Below are positions 7,883-15,861 of a DNA stretch of 64,000 nt, one piece after another. Position 1 is the stretch's first letter. Every line of letters begins with the position of its first letter. The position numbers and the translations under genes are program-made. Source of the DNA: JADJPO01 sp963828555 (GTDB lineage: Bacteria; Actinomycetota; Actinomycetes; Actinomycetales; Kineosporiaceae); NCBI GenBank assembly GCA_963828555.1, contig CAWHEL010000004.1, forward strand, positions 868,001-932,000. The letters run 5' to 3'. The notes below the pieces were generated by a model that did no database searches, was not told where the DNA came from, and saw only the letters and a list, made by a program, of their open reading frames with translations.

Positions 7883-10068
7883 GCCTGCGGCTGACCGACC
7901 CGCTGACCGCGGCCGTGGGCAAGGGCACCGCGGCGACGTTCGCGACCGAGCTCGGGACGCGTACCGTCGGCGACCTGTTGCGGCACTTCCCGCGCCGCTA
8001 CGAGAAGTTCGGCGAGCTGACCACGATCCGGGAGCTGCCGTTCGGGCAGGAGGTCTCACTGGTCGCCGACGTGGTGTCGGCGCAGACCTTCTCCATGCGC
8101 AGCCGGTCCGGCCAGATGCTCAAGGTCACCGTGACCGACGGCACCGACCGGCTGCCGATGACCTTCTTCAACGCCGGCCGGATCGCGCATGGGTTCAAAC
8201 CCGGCGTCCGGATGCTGTTCTCCGGCACCGTCGGCGACTACAAGGGTCAGCTGCAGCTGACCCACCCGAAGTGGACCGCGATCCGCAGTGACGACGATCC
8301 GGCGATCGGGGCGGTCGACACCCCGTTCGCGATCTACCCCAGTACCGCCAAGCTGACCCAGACCGCGATCCGCAAGACCGTCGGCATGGTGCTCGACGTG
8401 CTGGAGCCCCAGCCCGACCCGCTGCCGGAGGAGATCCGGAAGCGGCTGGGCCTGCTGCCACTGGGGAAGGCGTTCGAGGCTGTGCACCGCCCGGCCGAGA
8501 TCGCCGATGGGGTGGCGGCGCTGAAGCGGTTCACCTACGAGGAGGCGTTCGTCCTCCAGGTGGCGCTGGCCCGGCGCCGCGCCGACGAGAGCGCGGCCGC
8601 CGCGACGCCGCGGCCGCAGATCTCCGGCGGGCTACTCGACGCCTTCACCGAACGGTTGCCGTTCGCGCTCACCGCCGGCCAGCGCGAGGTGGGGATGAGG
8701 ATCGCCGCGGACCTGGCCGTCGCACACCCGATGCACCGGCTGCTGCAGGGCGAGGTCGGCTCGGGCAAGACGGTGGTCGCCGTCCGCGCGATGCTCACCG
8801 TGGTGGACGGTGGTGGGCAGGCCGCGCTGCTGGCCCCGACCGAAGTGCTTGCGGCCCAGCACCATCGCTCGATCTCGGCGATGCTCGGCGAACTCGCCGA
8901 GGGCAGCCTGCTGGGCGGTGAGCGGGGCACCCGGGTGGTGCTGCTCACTGGGTCGATGTCCACCGCCGCCCGCCGCGCCGCGCTGCTCGAGATCGTCAGC
9001 GGCGACGCCGGGATCGTGATCGGCACCCACGCCCTGCTGCAGGAGAGGGTCACCTTCTGCGACCTCGGTCTGGTGGTGGTCGACGAGCAGCACCGGTTCG
9101 GGGTCGAGCAGCGAGACCTGTTGCGGGGCAAGGCGACCACCAATCCGCACCTGCTGGTGATGACGGCCACCCCGATCCCGCGCACGGTGGCGATGACCGT
9201 GTTCGGCGACCTGGAGACCTCGACCCTGACCGAGGTGCCGGCCGGGCGCCCCGCGGTGTCCAGCCACGTGGTGGCCCTGGCCGAGAACCCCGGCTGGTAC
9301 CCGAGGGTCTGGCAGCGGGTGGCCGAGGAGGTCGGCCGCGGCCACCAGGCCTACGTGGTCTGCCCGAGGATCGACGGCGACGGGCACACCGAGGAGGCGG
9401 ACGCCGATGCCGGCGCTCCGCTGAGCGGCGAGGACGAGGCGCCGCGCAAGCGGCCGCTGCGCGCCGTCCTGGAGGCGGTCGAGGAGCTGCGTGCCGAACC
9501 GGCCCTGGCGGGGCTGCGGATCGAGGCGCTGCACGGCCGGATCCCGGCCGAGGAGCGGGAGCGGGTGATGGCCGCCTTCGCCGCCGGGCAGGTGCACGTG
9601 CTGGTCGCCACCACCGTGATCGAGGTCGGCGTGGACGTGCCCAACGCGACCGCGATGGTGGTGCTGGACGCCGACCGGTTCGGCATCTCCCAGCTGCACC
9701 AGCTGCGCGGCCGGGTCGGCCGGGGCTCAGGGGGAGGGGTGTGCCTGCTGGTCAGCGAGGCCGAGGCCGGCACCCCGGCCCGGGAACGGCTGGACGTGGT
9801 CGCCGCCACCACCGACGGGTTCGCCCTCGCCCGGGCCGACCTGGACCAGCGCCGCGAGGGTGACGTGCTGGGCGCCAACCAGTCCGGCGGCAAGTCCTCG
9901 CTGCGCCGGCTGCGGGTGCTGCGCGACGAGGAGACCATCGTGGCCGCGCGGCACGACGCCACCGCCCTGGTCTCGGCCGACCCGGGCCTGTCCGCCCACC
10001 CCGCGCTGGCCCAAGCGCTGGCCGACCTACTGGACGCCGAGCAGGAGGCCTATCTCGAACGCGGCTGA
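7879..10068 (+). CDS. recG: ATP-dependent DNA helicase RecG
   Basis: Superfamily 2 helicase that regresses stalled replication forks and branch-migrates recombination intermediates. 729 aa. N-terminal wedge/OB domain (FPRRYEKFGELT, about residues 35-47), Walker A GEVGSGKT at residues 291-298, DEQH box at about 402, motif III TATPIPRT, and the C-terminal helicase motifs VIEVGVDVPNATAMVV and QLRGRVGRG. An acidic stretch near residue 500 is a small insertion common in actinobacterial RecG. Translationally coupled to the upstream DAK gene. Confidence 0.97.
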   Translation: MSLRLTDPLTAAVGKGTAATFATELGTRTVGDLLRHFPRRYEKFGELTTIRELPFGQEVSLVADVVSAQTFSMRSRSGQMLKVTVTDGTDRLPMTFFNAGRIAHGFKPGVRMLFSGTVGDYKGQLQLTHPKWTAIRSDDDPAIGAVDTPFAIYPSTAKLTQTAIRKTVGMVLDVLEPQPDPLPEEIRKRLGLLPLGKAFEAVHRPAEIADGVAALKRFTYEEAFVLQVALARRRADESAAAATPRPQISGGLLDAFTERLPFALTAGQREVGMRIAADLAVAHPMHRLLQGEVGSGKTVVAVRAMLTVVDGGGQAALLAPTEVLAAQHHRSISAMLGELAEGSLLGGERGTRVVLLTGSMSTAARRAALLEIVSGDAGIVIGTHALLQERVTFCDLGLVVVDEQHRFGVEQRDLLRGKATTNPHLLVMTATPIPRTVAMTVFGDLETSTLTEVPAGRPAVSSHVVALAENPGWYPRVWQRVAEEVGRGHQAYVVCPRIDGDGHTEEADADAGAPLSGEDEAPRKRPLRAVLEAVEELRAEPALAGLRIEALHGRIPAEERERVMAAFAAGQVHVLVATTVIEVGVDVPNATAMVVLDADRFGISQLHQLRGRVGRGSGGGVCLLVSEAEAGTPARERLDVVAATTDGFALARADLDQRREGDVLGANQSGGKSSLRRLRVLRDEETIVAARHDATALVSADPGLSAHPALAQALADLLDAEQEAYLERG

Positions 10069-10103
10069 CTCATCCCCGTCCCCGTCCCCGTCCCCTCACC
10101 CAC

Positions 10104-10176
10104 CTCATGATCGCTAAGTGTCATGAGTTCCCACCCATTGGGAGGGGGACTCTCCATGAGCAACAGCGATCATGAG
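10104..10176. repeat. 73-bp nested palindrome downstream of recG (element C)
   Basis: Outer arms ctcatgatcgct at 10104-10115 and agcgatcatgag at 10165-10176 are perfect 12-bp complements. Inside are tcatgag/ctccatga repeats and a core stem TCCCA-n-TGGGA. Size and nested design match the elements at 5767 and 51778 although the sequence differs. It lies 35 bp after the recG stop and may serve as its terminator. Just upstream, 10076-10095 has a short run of ccccgt units. Confidence 0.7.
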
Positions 10177-10184
10177 TCCGGAGT

Positions 10185-10227
10185 CCGGGGGCCGGGGGCC
10201 GGGGGCCGGGGGCCGGGGGCCGGGGGG
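10185..10227. repeat. G-rich tandem repeat, six copies of ccggggg
   Basis: Six exact 7-bp units followed by one extra g. One strand carries six G5 runs separated by two bases, so it could form a G-quadruplex. It sits between the recG palindrome and the 3' end of the degraded chemoreceptor gene. No open frame uses it convincingly. Confidence 0.85.
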
Positions 10228-10234
10228 TTGAGGG

Positions 10235-10865
10235 TCAGTCGACGGCGGCGTCCACCAAGCGCTGGAGTCCCTGGGTGATGTCGCGGGTAGCCGGTGGATG
10301 TCCCCGACCAGGGCGCTGGTGGTCGCGAAGCTGCGGGCCACCTTCTCGGTCTCCTCCACCACGCTGTCGATCACCCCGCGGACCTTCTCCGCAGATGCCG
10401 CCGTCTCGTTCGCCAGTACCTTGACCTCCTGGGCGACGACCGCGAAGCCCTTGCCCATCTCCCCGGCCCGGGCCGCCCCGATGGTGGCGTTCAGGCTGAG
10501 CAGGTTCGTCTGGGCGGCCAGTTGGGCGATCATCTGGTTGACCTCGGAGATCTCGCCCATCGCCCGCTCCAGCCGGCGTACCTCGTCAGCGTGCACCTGG
10601 CCACCGGACAGTTCGATGCCGATGAACACCCGACGATCAGGCCCAGCCCGGTAGCCGTCGCTCGCACGGATCGCGACGAGAACAGCTGTGCGGCAACCCC
10701 CGCGAACGCGACCATCATCGGCAGCAGCACCAGCGTCGGTACCTCGAGCCACAGGCTCCAGGTGAGGATCCGATGCCGCGCCTGCCAGGACTCGTCGGAC
10801 ACCCGGGCACCACCAGGAAGCCAGTCAACAGTCACTCCCTCGATGTCCGGAGCCTGGGGTCCCAC
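10235..10865 (-). pseudogene. degraded methyl-accepting chemotaxis protein
   Basis: Pieces of one chemoreceptor occur in three different frames. The N-terminal piece (about 10865-10620) has SDESWQARHRILTW followed by a membrane helix. A short piece reads FIGIELSGGQVHADE, resembling the next transmembrane segment. Then comes the cytoplasmic signalling hairpin, with QTNLLSLNATIGAARAGEMG and GFAVVAQEVKVLANETA. The last piece, RDITQGLQRLVDAAVD, ends at a TGA at 10235. An intact receptor of this kind has 400-550 residues; only about 200 remain, so a large internal deletion plus at least two frameshifts removed most of the sensor and HAMP region. Not expected to be functional. Confidence 0.85.
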
Positions 10866-10901
10866 CTCGATGGGCCATCCGGATGACGGGGCTGTGCCGC
10901 T

Positions 10902-10907
10902 TAGACT
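10902..10907 (+). promoter_or_regulatory. -10 box TAGACT before argA, leaderless type
   Basis: TAGACT matches TANNNT and ends 8 nt before the GTG at 10916, the same spacing as at ddl. It supports the GTG at 10916 over the open-frame GTG at 10883, which would lie upstream of the promoter. No ARG box was recognised. Confidence 0.5.
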
Positions 10908-10915
10908 CAGCTGTC

Positions 10916-12247
10916 GTGGAACACACCGACTTCGTCTCGGCGCTGCGCGGTGCGGCTCCCTACGTGCACGCCCACAACGGACGCACCGTGGTGATCGCCT
11001 TCACGGGGGAGACCTGCGCCCGCCCCGAGTTCGAACAGCTGATCTGCGACATCGCGCTGCTGTCCAGCCTGGGCGTGCGCCTGGTGCTGGTGCACGGTGC
11101 CCGGCCGCAGATCGACGCCGAGCTGGCCATGCGCGGCCTGACCCCGCACTACGTCGGTGACCTGCGGGTCACCGACGAGGCGACCATGGGCGCTGTGAAG
11201 GCAGCCGTGGGAGCGCTCCGGATGGACATCGAGGCGCTGCTGTCGAACAGCCTGGTGGACACTCCGATGGGCGGCGCCCGGATCAAGGTGGTCGGCGGTA
11301 CCTGGGTGACCGCCCGCCCGGTCGGGGTGCGTGAGGGCGTCGACCACGAGCTCACCGGACAGGTGCGCAGGATCGACATCCCCGCGATCCGCGAGGTGCT
11401 CGCCGCTGAGCGGATCGCCCTGCTCTCCCCGGTCGGGTACAGCCCCACGGGGGAGGCGTTCAACCTGCGCAACGCCGAGGTTGCCGAGGCGGTGGCGATC
11501 GGGCTGGGCGCCGACAAGCTGATCTTCGTACTGGAGTCCGACCCGGGCACCTGGGAGCTGGCCTCCTCGGCCGGGGACGCCGGTCAGCTCCTGCTCGGGG
11601 ATGCCGAGCGGGTGCTGGCGGCCGAGTCGGTGCTGGGACTGCTCTCCGCCGAGGACCGCAACTGCGTGCGGGCGGGGCTCGCCGCTGGTCGCACCGGGGT
11701 GAAACGGGTGCACCTGGTCGGCGCCGGAAGCGAGGGCTCACTGCTGCGCGAGCTCTACACCCGCGACGGCAGCGGCCTGATGTTCTACGCCGACGAGGAC
11801 TACGAGGCCACCCGGGACGCGACCATCGAGGACGTCGCCGGCATCCTGGCCCTGATCCGCCCGCTCCAGGCCGGCGGCATCCTGGTGCCGCGTTCGCGCG
11901 AGCAGATCGAGCTGGACATCGACAGCTTCTCGGTGATGGTTCGCGACGGCACAGTGATCGCCTGCAACGCCATGATCGAGTTCGGCGAGGACGCCTCGGC
12001 CGAGTTCGCCTGTGTCGCCGTCCACCCCCAGTACCGGGGCCGCGACCGGGCGCAGACCCTGCTCAAACGCGCCGAGGTCACCGCGCGCCGCCGCGGGATC
12101 AAGCGGCTGTTCGCGCTGACCACGCACACCCCGCACTGGTTCGTCGAGCACGGGTTCCTCCCGGGCGAGACGGCAGACCTGCCGCCGCGCAAGCAGGCCG
12201 AGCACAACGCCAACCGCAACTCCCTGGTCCTGGTGAAGGACCTGTGA
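10916..12247 (+). CDS. argA: amino-acid N-acetyltransferase, E. coli ArgA type (N-acetylglutamate synthase)
   Basis: Acetylates glutamate with acetyl-CoA as the first step of arginine synthesis. 443 aa from GTG 10916, matching the two-domain E. coli ArgA (443 aa). An amino-acid-kinase-like domain (residues 1 to about 290; LVLVHGARPQIDAELA, ELTGQVRRIDI, LLSPVGYSPTGEAFNL) is followed by a GNAT domain (ACVAVHPQYRGRDRAQTLL, LFALTTHTPHWFVEHGF). From memory, similarity to the enterobacterial protein runs through both domains, down to RDGSGLMF and VPRSREQIELDIDSF. Most actinobacteria instead use a short GNAT-only enzyme and/or ArgJ, so this gene may have been transferred. GTGA overlap with rsmD. Confidence 0.93.
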   Translation: MEHTDFVSALRGAAPYVHAHNGRTVVIAFTGETCARPEFEQLICDIALLSSLGVRLVLVHGARPQIDAELAMRGLTPHYVGDLRVTDEATMGAVKAAVGALRMDIEALLSNSLVDTPMGGARIKVVGGTWVTARPVGVREGVDHELTGQVRRIDIPAIREVLAAERIALLSPVGYSPTGEAFNLRNAEVAEAVAIGLGADKLIFVLESDPGTWELASSAGDAGQLLLGDAERVLAAESVLGLLSAEDRNCVRAGLAAGRTGVKRVHLVGAGSEGSLLRELYTRDGSGLMFYADEDYEATRDATIEDVAGILALIRPLQAGGILVPRSREQIELDIDSFSVMVRDGTVIACNAMIEFGEDASAEFACVAVHPQYRGRDRAQTLLKRAEVTARRRGIKRLFALTTHTPHWFVEHGFLPGETADLPPRKQAEHNANRNSLVLVKDL

Positions 12248-12804
12248 GCCGGATCATCGCGGGCAGCGCCGGCGGACGACGGATCGAGGCCCCGGCAGGC
12301 CATGCCACCCGCCCGACCAGCGATCGGGTGCGTGAGGCGATGTTCTCCGGCCTGGAGGCACGCGGCGCCGTCGCCGGGGCCCGGGTGCTGGATCTGTACT
12401 GCGGGTCGGGGGCGCTCGGCCTGGAGGCGGCCAGCCGCGGCGCCGCCGGGGTGGTGCTGGTCGACTCCGCCCGGGCTGCGGCAGACGTCGCCCGGCGCAA
12501 CGTGACCGCGCTCGGGCTGTCAGGGATCAGCGTCGTGCTCTCGTCGGTGGCCGGCTACCTGACCGGGCGGGCGCCGTCCGCCGCCGATCTTGTCTTGCTG
12601 GACCCCCCCTACGATCTGGCGGAGGCCGACCTGAGCGAGGTCCTGGCCGCGCTGAGCCGGGGCTGGCTGGCCGACGACGCCGTGGTGGTGGTCGAACGCA
12701 GCTCCCGCGGGGCGGAGCCGCGCTGGCCCGATGGGATGATCCGCACCGCCGTCCGGCGCTACGGCGAGACCACGCTCTGGTACGCCCGGCCCGGCGAGGC
12801 GTAG
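12244..12804 (+). CDS. rsmD: 16S rRNA (guanine(966)-N(2))-methyltransferase
   Basis: 186 aa SAM-dependent methyltransferase acting on the small-subunit head. Motifs: RIIAGSAGGRRIEAP at the N-terminus, SAM-binding VLDLYCGSGALGLEAASRG (about residues 48-66), and the catalytic LLDPPYD of N-methylating enzymes. GTG start overlaps the argA stop as GTGA, and coaD follows after 9 bp; the rsmD-coaD pair is conserved across bacteria. Confidence 0.95.
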   Translation: MSRIIAGSAGGRRIEAPAGHATRPTSDRVREAMFSGLEARGAVAGARVLDLYCGSGALGLEAASRGAAGVVLVDSARAAADVARRNVTALGLSGISVVLSSVAGYLTGRAPSAADLVLLDPPYDLAEADLSEVLAALSRGWLADDAVVVVERSSRGAEPRWPDGMIRTAVRRYGETTLWYARPGEA

Positions 12805-12807
12805 GTT
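12802..12807 (+). promoter_or_regulatory. -10 box TAGGTT before coaD, leaderless type
   Basis: TAGGTT overlaps the rsmD stop codon and ends 6 nt before the coaD ATG at 12814. It would give coaD its own leaderless transcript in addition to read-through from argA-rsmD. Confidence 0.4.
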
Positions 12808-12813
12808 GCCGCA

Positions 12814-13311
12814 ATGCCCGACCAGGCGCTGAGGCGCTGCGTCTGCCCCGGAAGCTACGACCCGGTGACCAACGGCCACCTCGACGTCGTCCACCGGGCG
12901 ACCGCCCTGTTCGACGAGGTGATCGTGGCGGTACTGGTGAACCCGGCCAAGTCCGGCACGTTCAGCCCGGAACAGCGGATCGAACTGCTCGAGGCCAGCC
13001 TGGACGGTCTGGAGCGGGTGCGGATCGCCGAGGTTCGCGGAGCGTTGCTGGTCGACTTCTGCCACGCCGTCGGGGCCTCCGCGGTGGTGAAGGGCCTGCG
13101 CTCGGGCACGGATTTCGCCTACGAACTGCCGATGGCGCTGATGAACCGGCACCTCACTGGGCTGGAGACGGTCTTCCTGCCCGGAGACCCCCGGTTCGAG
13201 CATGTCTCCTCCAGCCTGGTCAAGGAGGTGGCCGGTCTCGGTGGCGACATCAGCGGTCTGGTGCCCGAGATCGTCCGCGCCGAATTGGAGCGGCGACGCC
13301 TTCCCGGGTAG
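12814..13311 (+). CDS. coaD: pantetheine-phosphate adenylyltransferase
   Basis: Transfers AMP to 4'-phosphopantetheine to form dephospho-CoA, the penultimate step of CoA synthesis. 165 aa. The nucleotidyltransferase motif appears as GSYDPVTNGHLDVV near residue 14, with VVKGLRSGTDFAYELPMALMN in the centre and SSSLVKEVAGLGGDIS (the ISS-like ATP-binding segment) near the C-terminus. Length and motifs are normal for the hexameric bacterial enzyme. Confidence 0.96.
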   Translation: MPDQALRRCVCPGSYDPVTNGHLDVVHRATALFDEVIVAVLVNPAKSGTFSPEQRIELLEASLDGLERVRIAEVRGALLVDFCHAVGASAVVKGLRSGTDFAYELPMALMNRHLTGLETVFLPGDPRFEHVSSSLVKEVAGLGGDISGLVPEIVRAELERRRLPG

Positions 13312-13412
13312 CCTTGCCCCTCGGCCCCGCCTGCGGATGCGACGTGGTCGAGTTCATGCCGTAGCGACGTCGAGGAAGGTGCACCATCCGCCCGGATCCA
13401 CGGTCGCCGCTC

Positions 13413-13940
13413 GTGTTTGATACGCGCGAGCTGGGCCACAGCCCCGGATCCATGCAGAAGGTGTCCCGCGTCGTCGCCGCTCCAGCTGATCTCGGCACCG
13501 AAGTCATCCGCATCCCCGAGGGCAGCGACCTCGAGCTGGACCTGCGGCTCGAGTCGGTGCTCGAAGGGGTTCTGGTCTCCGGAACCGTCCTCGGACGGGC
13601 CCGGGGTGAATGCGTCCGGTGCCTGGACGACGTCGACCGCGAGGTGGTCGCCGACCTCCAGGAGCTGTACGCCTACCCCGGTCGGACGCCGGAGGGCGAG
13701 GACGACGACGAGGTGCGCGAACTGCAGAACGAGCGAATCGACCTGGAGCCCGCACTGCGTGACGCGACAGTGCTCGCACTGCCGTACCAGCCCCTGTGCC
13801 GGGACGACTGCCCCGGGCTGTGCTCCGAGTGCGGAGCACACCTGGCGGACGACCCGGAGCATGGGCACGAGGACATCGACCCGCGCTGGCAGGCGCTGTC
13901 CGGTCTCGCCCAGAACGAAGAGCTCGATCCCGCCGAGTAG
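13413..13940 (+). CDS. yceD: DUF177/YceD family protein, start possibly at ATC 13386
   Basis: YceD proteins sit before rpmF in most bacteria and are linked to 23S rRNA accumulation. The protein ends with a zinc-ribbon-like cysteine set (LCRDDCPGLCSECGAHL) preceded by GECVRCLDDV. From GTG 13413 it has 175 aa and begins VFDTRELGHSPGSM. In homologues the conserved block starts a few residues earlier (RxPLVFDTRELG). The in-frame upstream sequence here reads IRPDPRSPLVFD back to an ATC at 13386, and a strong SD (gaggaagg, 13372-13379) sits 6 nt before that ATC, whereas no SD precedes the GTG. A non-canonical ATC start is therefore possible; the annotated start is the conservative choice. Confidence 0.85.
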   Translation: MFDTRELGHSPGSMQKVSRVVAAPADLGTEVIRIPEGSDLELDLRLESVLEGVLVSGTVLGRARGECVRCLDDVDREVVADLQELYAYPGRTPEGEDDDEVRELQNERIDLEPALRDATVLALPYQPLCRDDCPGLCSECGAHLADDPEHGHEDIDPRWQALSGLAQNEELDPAE

Positions 13941-13977
13941 TCATCACGTAGCAGCACCATGACGAAGGAGAACAGCC

Positions 13978-14181
13978 GTGGCCGTCCCCAAGCGGAGAAT
14001 GTCCCGCAGCAACACGCGGTCCCGCCGCTCGCAGTGGAAGGCGACGGCGACCACCCTGACGACCGCGGTCGAGGGTGGCGAGGTCACCTACGCCCGCCCG
14101 CACCAGGCGCGCGTGGTCAGCGACTCGGCGGGCACCCCCCTCTACCTCGAGTACAAGGGCCGCAAGGTCAAGGACCTCTGA
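13978..14181 (+). CDS. rpmF: 50S ribosomal protein L32 (cysteine-free)
   Basis: 67 aa from a GTG that follows gaaggag at good spacing. MAVPKRRMSRSNTRSRRSQW is the standard actinobacterial L32 N-terminus. The zinc-ribbon cysteines of other L32 proteins are absent (C-minus form), in contrast to the zinc-binding L28 at 5945. Lies between yceD and rnc, the usual order. Confidence 0.97.
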   Translation: MAVPKRRMSRSNTRSRRSQWKATATTLTTAVEGGEVTYARPHQARVVSDSAGTPLYLEYKGRKVKDL

Positions 14182-14198
14182 TCGTCCCGGGCCACGAC

Positions 14199-14921
14199 GT
14201 GAGCGAGGCACTCCGCGACGACACCGCCGTCGGTGAACCGCTCGGGTTGGAGACGCTCCAGGCCCGGATCGGTGTCCGGATATCGCGCGATCTCCTGGTC
14301 CGTGCGCTGACCCACCGGTCCTACGCCTACGAGAACGGCGGGCTGCCCACCAACGAGCGCCTGGAGTTCCTCGGCGACTCGGTGCTCGGTCTGGTGGTCA
14401 CCGATGCCCTGTACCAGCGCTACCCGGACCTGCCCGAGGGCCAGCTGGCCAAACTGCGGGCGGCGGTGGTCAACATGCGCGCCCTGGCCGGGGTCGCCCG
14501 CGAGCTCGATCTGGGCTCACATCTGCGGCTCGGGCGTGGCGAGCTGACCACCGGCGGGCGGGACAAGTCCTCGATCCTCGCCGACACCCTCGAGGCCCTG
14601 ATCGGCGCCGCCTACTGCGAGCACGGGATGGCTGTCGCGACCGCCCTGGTGCACCGGATGGTCGACTCCCGGTTGGACACCTCGGCCGAGCTCGGCGCCG
14701 GCCTGGACTGGAAGACCAGCCTGCAGGAGCTCACCGCGACCCTCGGGCTGGGCGTGCCGGAGTACGCCGTCACCGAGGAGGGCCCCGACCACGCCAAGCT
14801 GTTCCACGCGGTGGCCCGGGTCGGCGGGCTGTCCCACGGCGAGGGCCACGGACGCAGCAAGAAGGAAGCCGAACAGCTGGCCGCCTCGGCCGCCTTCACT
14901 GCCCTGGAGGCCCGTGCCTGA
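14199..14921 (+). CDS. rnc: ribonuclease III
   Basis: Cuts double-stranded RNA in rRNA processing and mRNA turnover. 240 aa from GTG 14199; the open frame reaches back through rpmF but in a different frame, so the earlier starts are artefacts. The signature NERLEFLGDSVLGLVVTD carries the catalytic Glu/Asp. The C-terminal double-stranded-RNA-binding domain starts at DWKTSLQELT and ends GRSKKEAEQLAASAAFTAL. Overlaps mutM by 8 bp; the rnc-mutM-smc order is typical for actinobacteria, but here smc is displaced by about 4.6 kb of inserted genes. Confidence 0.95.
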   Translation: MSEALRDDTAVGEPLGLETLQARIGVRISRDLLVRALTHRSYAYENGGLPTNERLEFLGDSVLGLVVTDALYQRYPDLPEGQLAKLRAAVVNMRALAGVARELDLGSHLRLGRGELTTGGRDKSSILADTLEALIGAAYCEHGMAVATALVHRMVDSRLDTSAELGAGLDWKTSLQELTATLGLGVPEYAVTEEGPDHAKLFHAVARVGGLSHGEGHGRSKKEAEQLAASAAFTALEARA

Positions 14922-15825
14922 GCTGCCCGAGGTCGAGGTCGTCCGCCGCGGCCTGGCCCGCTGGGTTCTCGGCTCCACCGTCGACGCCGTCGAGGTGCTG
15001 CACCCGCGCCCCGTGCGCGCCCACCTGCCCGGCCCGGCCGACTTCGCCGCCCGGTTGACCGGCGCCACCGTGCGCGACGCCGTCCGCCGGGGCAAGTTCC
15101 TCTGGCTGGTACTGGACGACGACACCGCGCTGATGGCCCATCTGGGTATGAGCGGGCAACTGGTGCTGCAGCCGCCCGAGGCGCCGGCGGAGCGGCATCT
15201 GCGGGTGCGGCTCTCGCTCAGCGGTGGGGGAGAGGAGCGGCAGGGCCGCGAGCTGCGGTTCGTCGACCAGCGGATGTTCGGCGGGCTGACCCTGACCGAC
15301 CTGGTGCCCACCCCGGACGGGCTCCCCGCCGGGGCCGGGGGAGTCGACGGCGCACCGTCGGCCCCGATGCTGCCGCCCGCGGTCGCGCACATCGCCCGGG
15401 ACGCGCTCGACCCGCACCTGGACGCCGAGGCGCTGATCGCCCGGATGCGCCGCCGGCGGAGCGGGGTCAAACGCGGCCTGCTCGACCAACGCCTGGTCTC
15501 CGGGGTGGGCAACATCTACGCGGACGAGGCGCTGTGGCGTGCACGACTGCACTACGACCGGGAGCTGGCCGGACTGAGCGGGGCCACGCTGCGCCGGTTG
15601 CTCACCCACGTGCGCGAGGTGATGACCGAGGCATTGCGCGCCGGCGGAACGAGTTTCGACAGCCTCTACGTCGACGTGAACGGGGAGTCCGGCTTCTTCG
15701 AACGGACCCTGGTCGCCTACGGTCGCGAGGGCCGGCCCTGCCTGCGCTGCGGGACACCGCTGCGCCGGGAGGCGTTCATGAACCGCTCATCCTTCCGCTG
15801 CCCGCGCTGCCAGCGACGTCGGTGA
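14914..15825 (+). CDS. mutM: bifunctional DNA-formamidopyrimidine glycosylase / AP lyase
   Basis: Base-excision repair enzyme removing 8-oxoguanine and FaPy lesions. 303 aa from a GTG. The catalytic N-terminus is VPELPEVEVVRRGL (P2, E3 after Met removal), with VRRGKFLWLVL carrying the conserved Lys. The helix-two-turn-helix sits around LDQRLVSGVGNIYADEALW, and the C-terminal zinc finger is CLRCGTPLRREAFMNRSSF followed by RCPRCQ. A low-complexity insert (GLPAGAGGVDGAPSAPML) in the interdomain region is slightly longer than usual. Confidence 0.96.
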   Translation: MPELPEVEVVRRGLARWVLGSTVDAVEVLHPRPVRAHLPGPADFAARLTGATVRDAVRRGKFLWLVLDDDTALMAHLGMSGQLVLQPPEAPAERHLRVRLSLSGGGEERQGRELRFVDQRMFGGLTLTDLVPTPDGLPAGAGGVDGAPSAPMLPPAVAHIARDALDPHLDAEALIARMRRRRSGVKRGLLDQRLVSGVGNIYADEALWRARLHYDRELAGLSGATLRRLLTHVREVMTEALRAGGTSFDSLYVDVNGESGFFERTLVAYGREGRPCLRCGTPLRREAFMNRSSFRCPRCQRRR

Positions 15826-15848
15826 CCACAGATCCTTGCGTCCATCGG

Positions 15849-15854
15849 TAGCCT
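15849..15854 (+). promoter_or_regulatory. -10 box TAGCCT before the response regulator gene, leaderless type
   Basis: TAGCCT ends 7 nt before GTG 15862, so the transcript would begin at the start codon. This separates the regulator gene from the mutM transcript. Confidence 0.5.
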
Positions 15855-15861
15855 GACGTAC

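Noticed and set aside
13959..14198. Extended N-terminus for RNase III reaching through rpmF
   Set aside because: The extra 80 residues are rpmF read in another frame; rpmF is a certain gene and RNase III homologues start near 14199.
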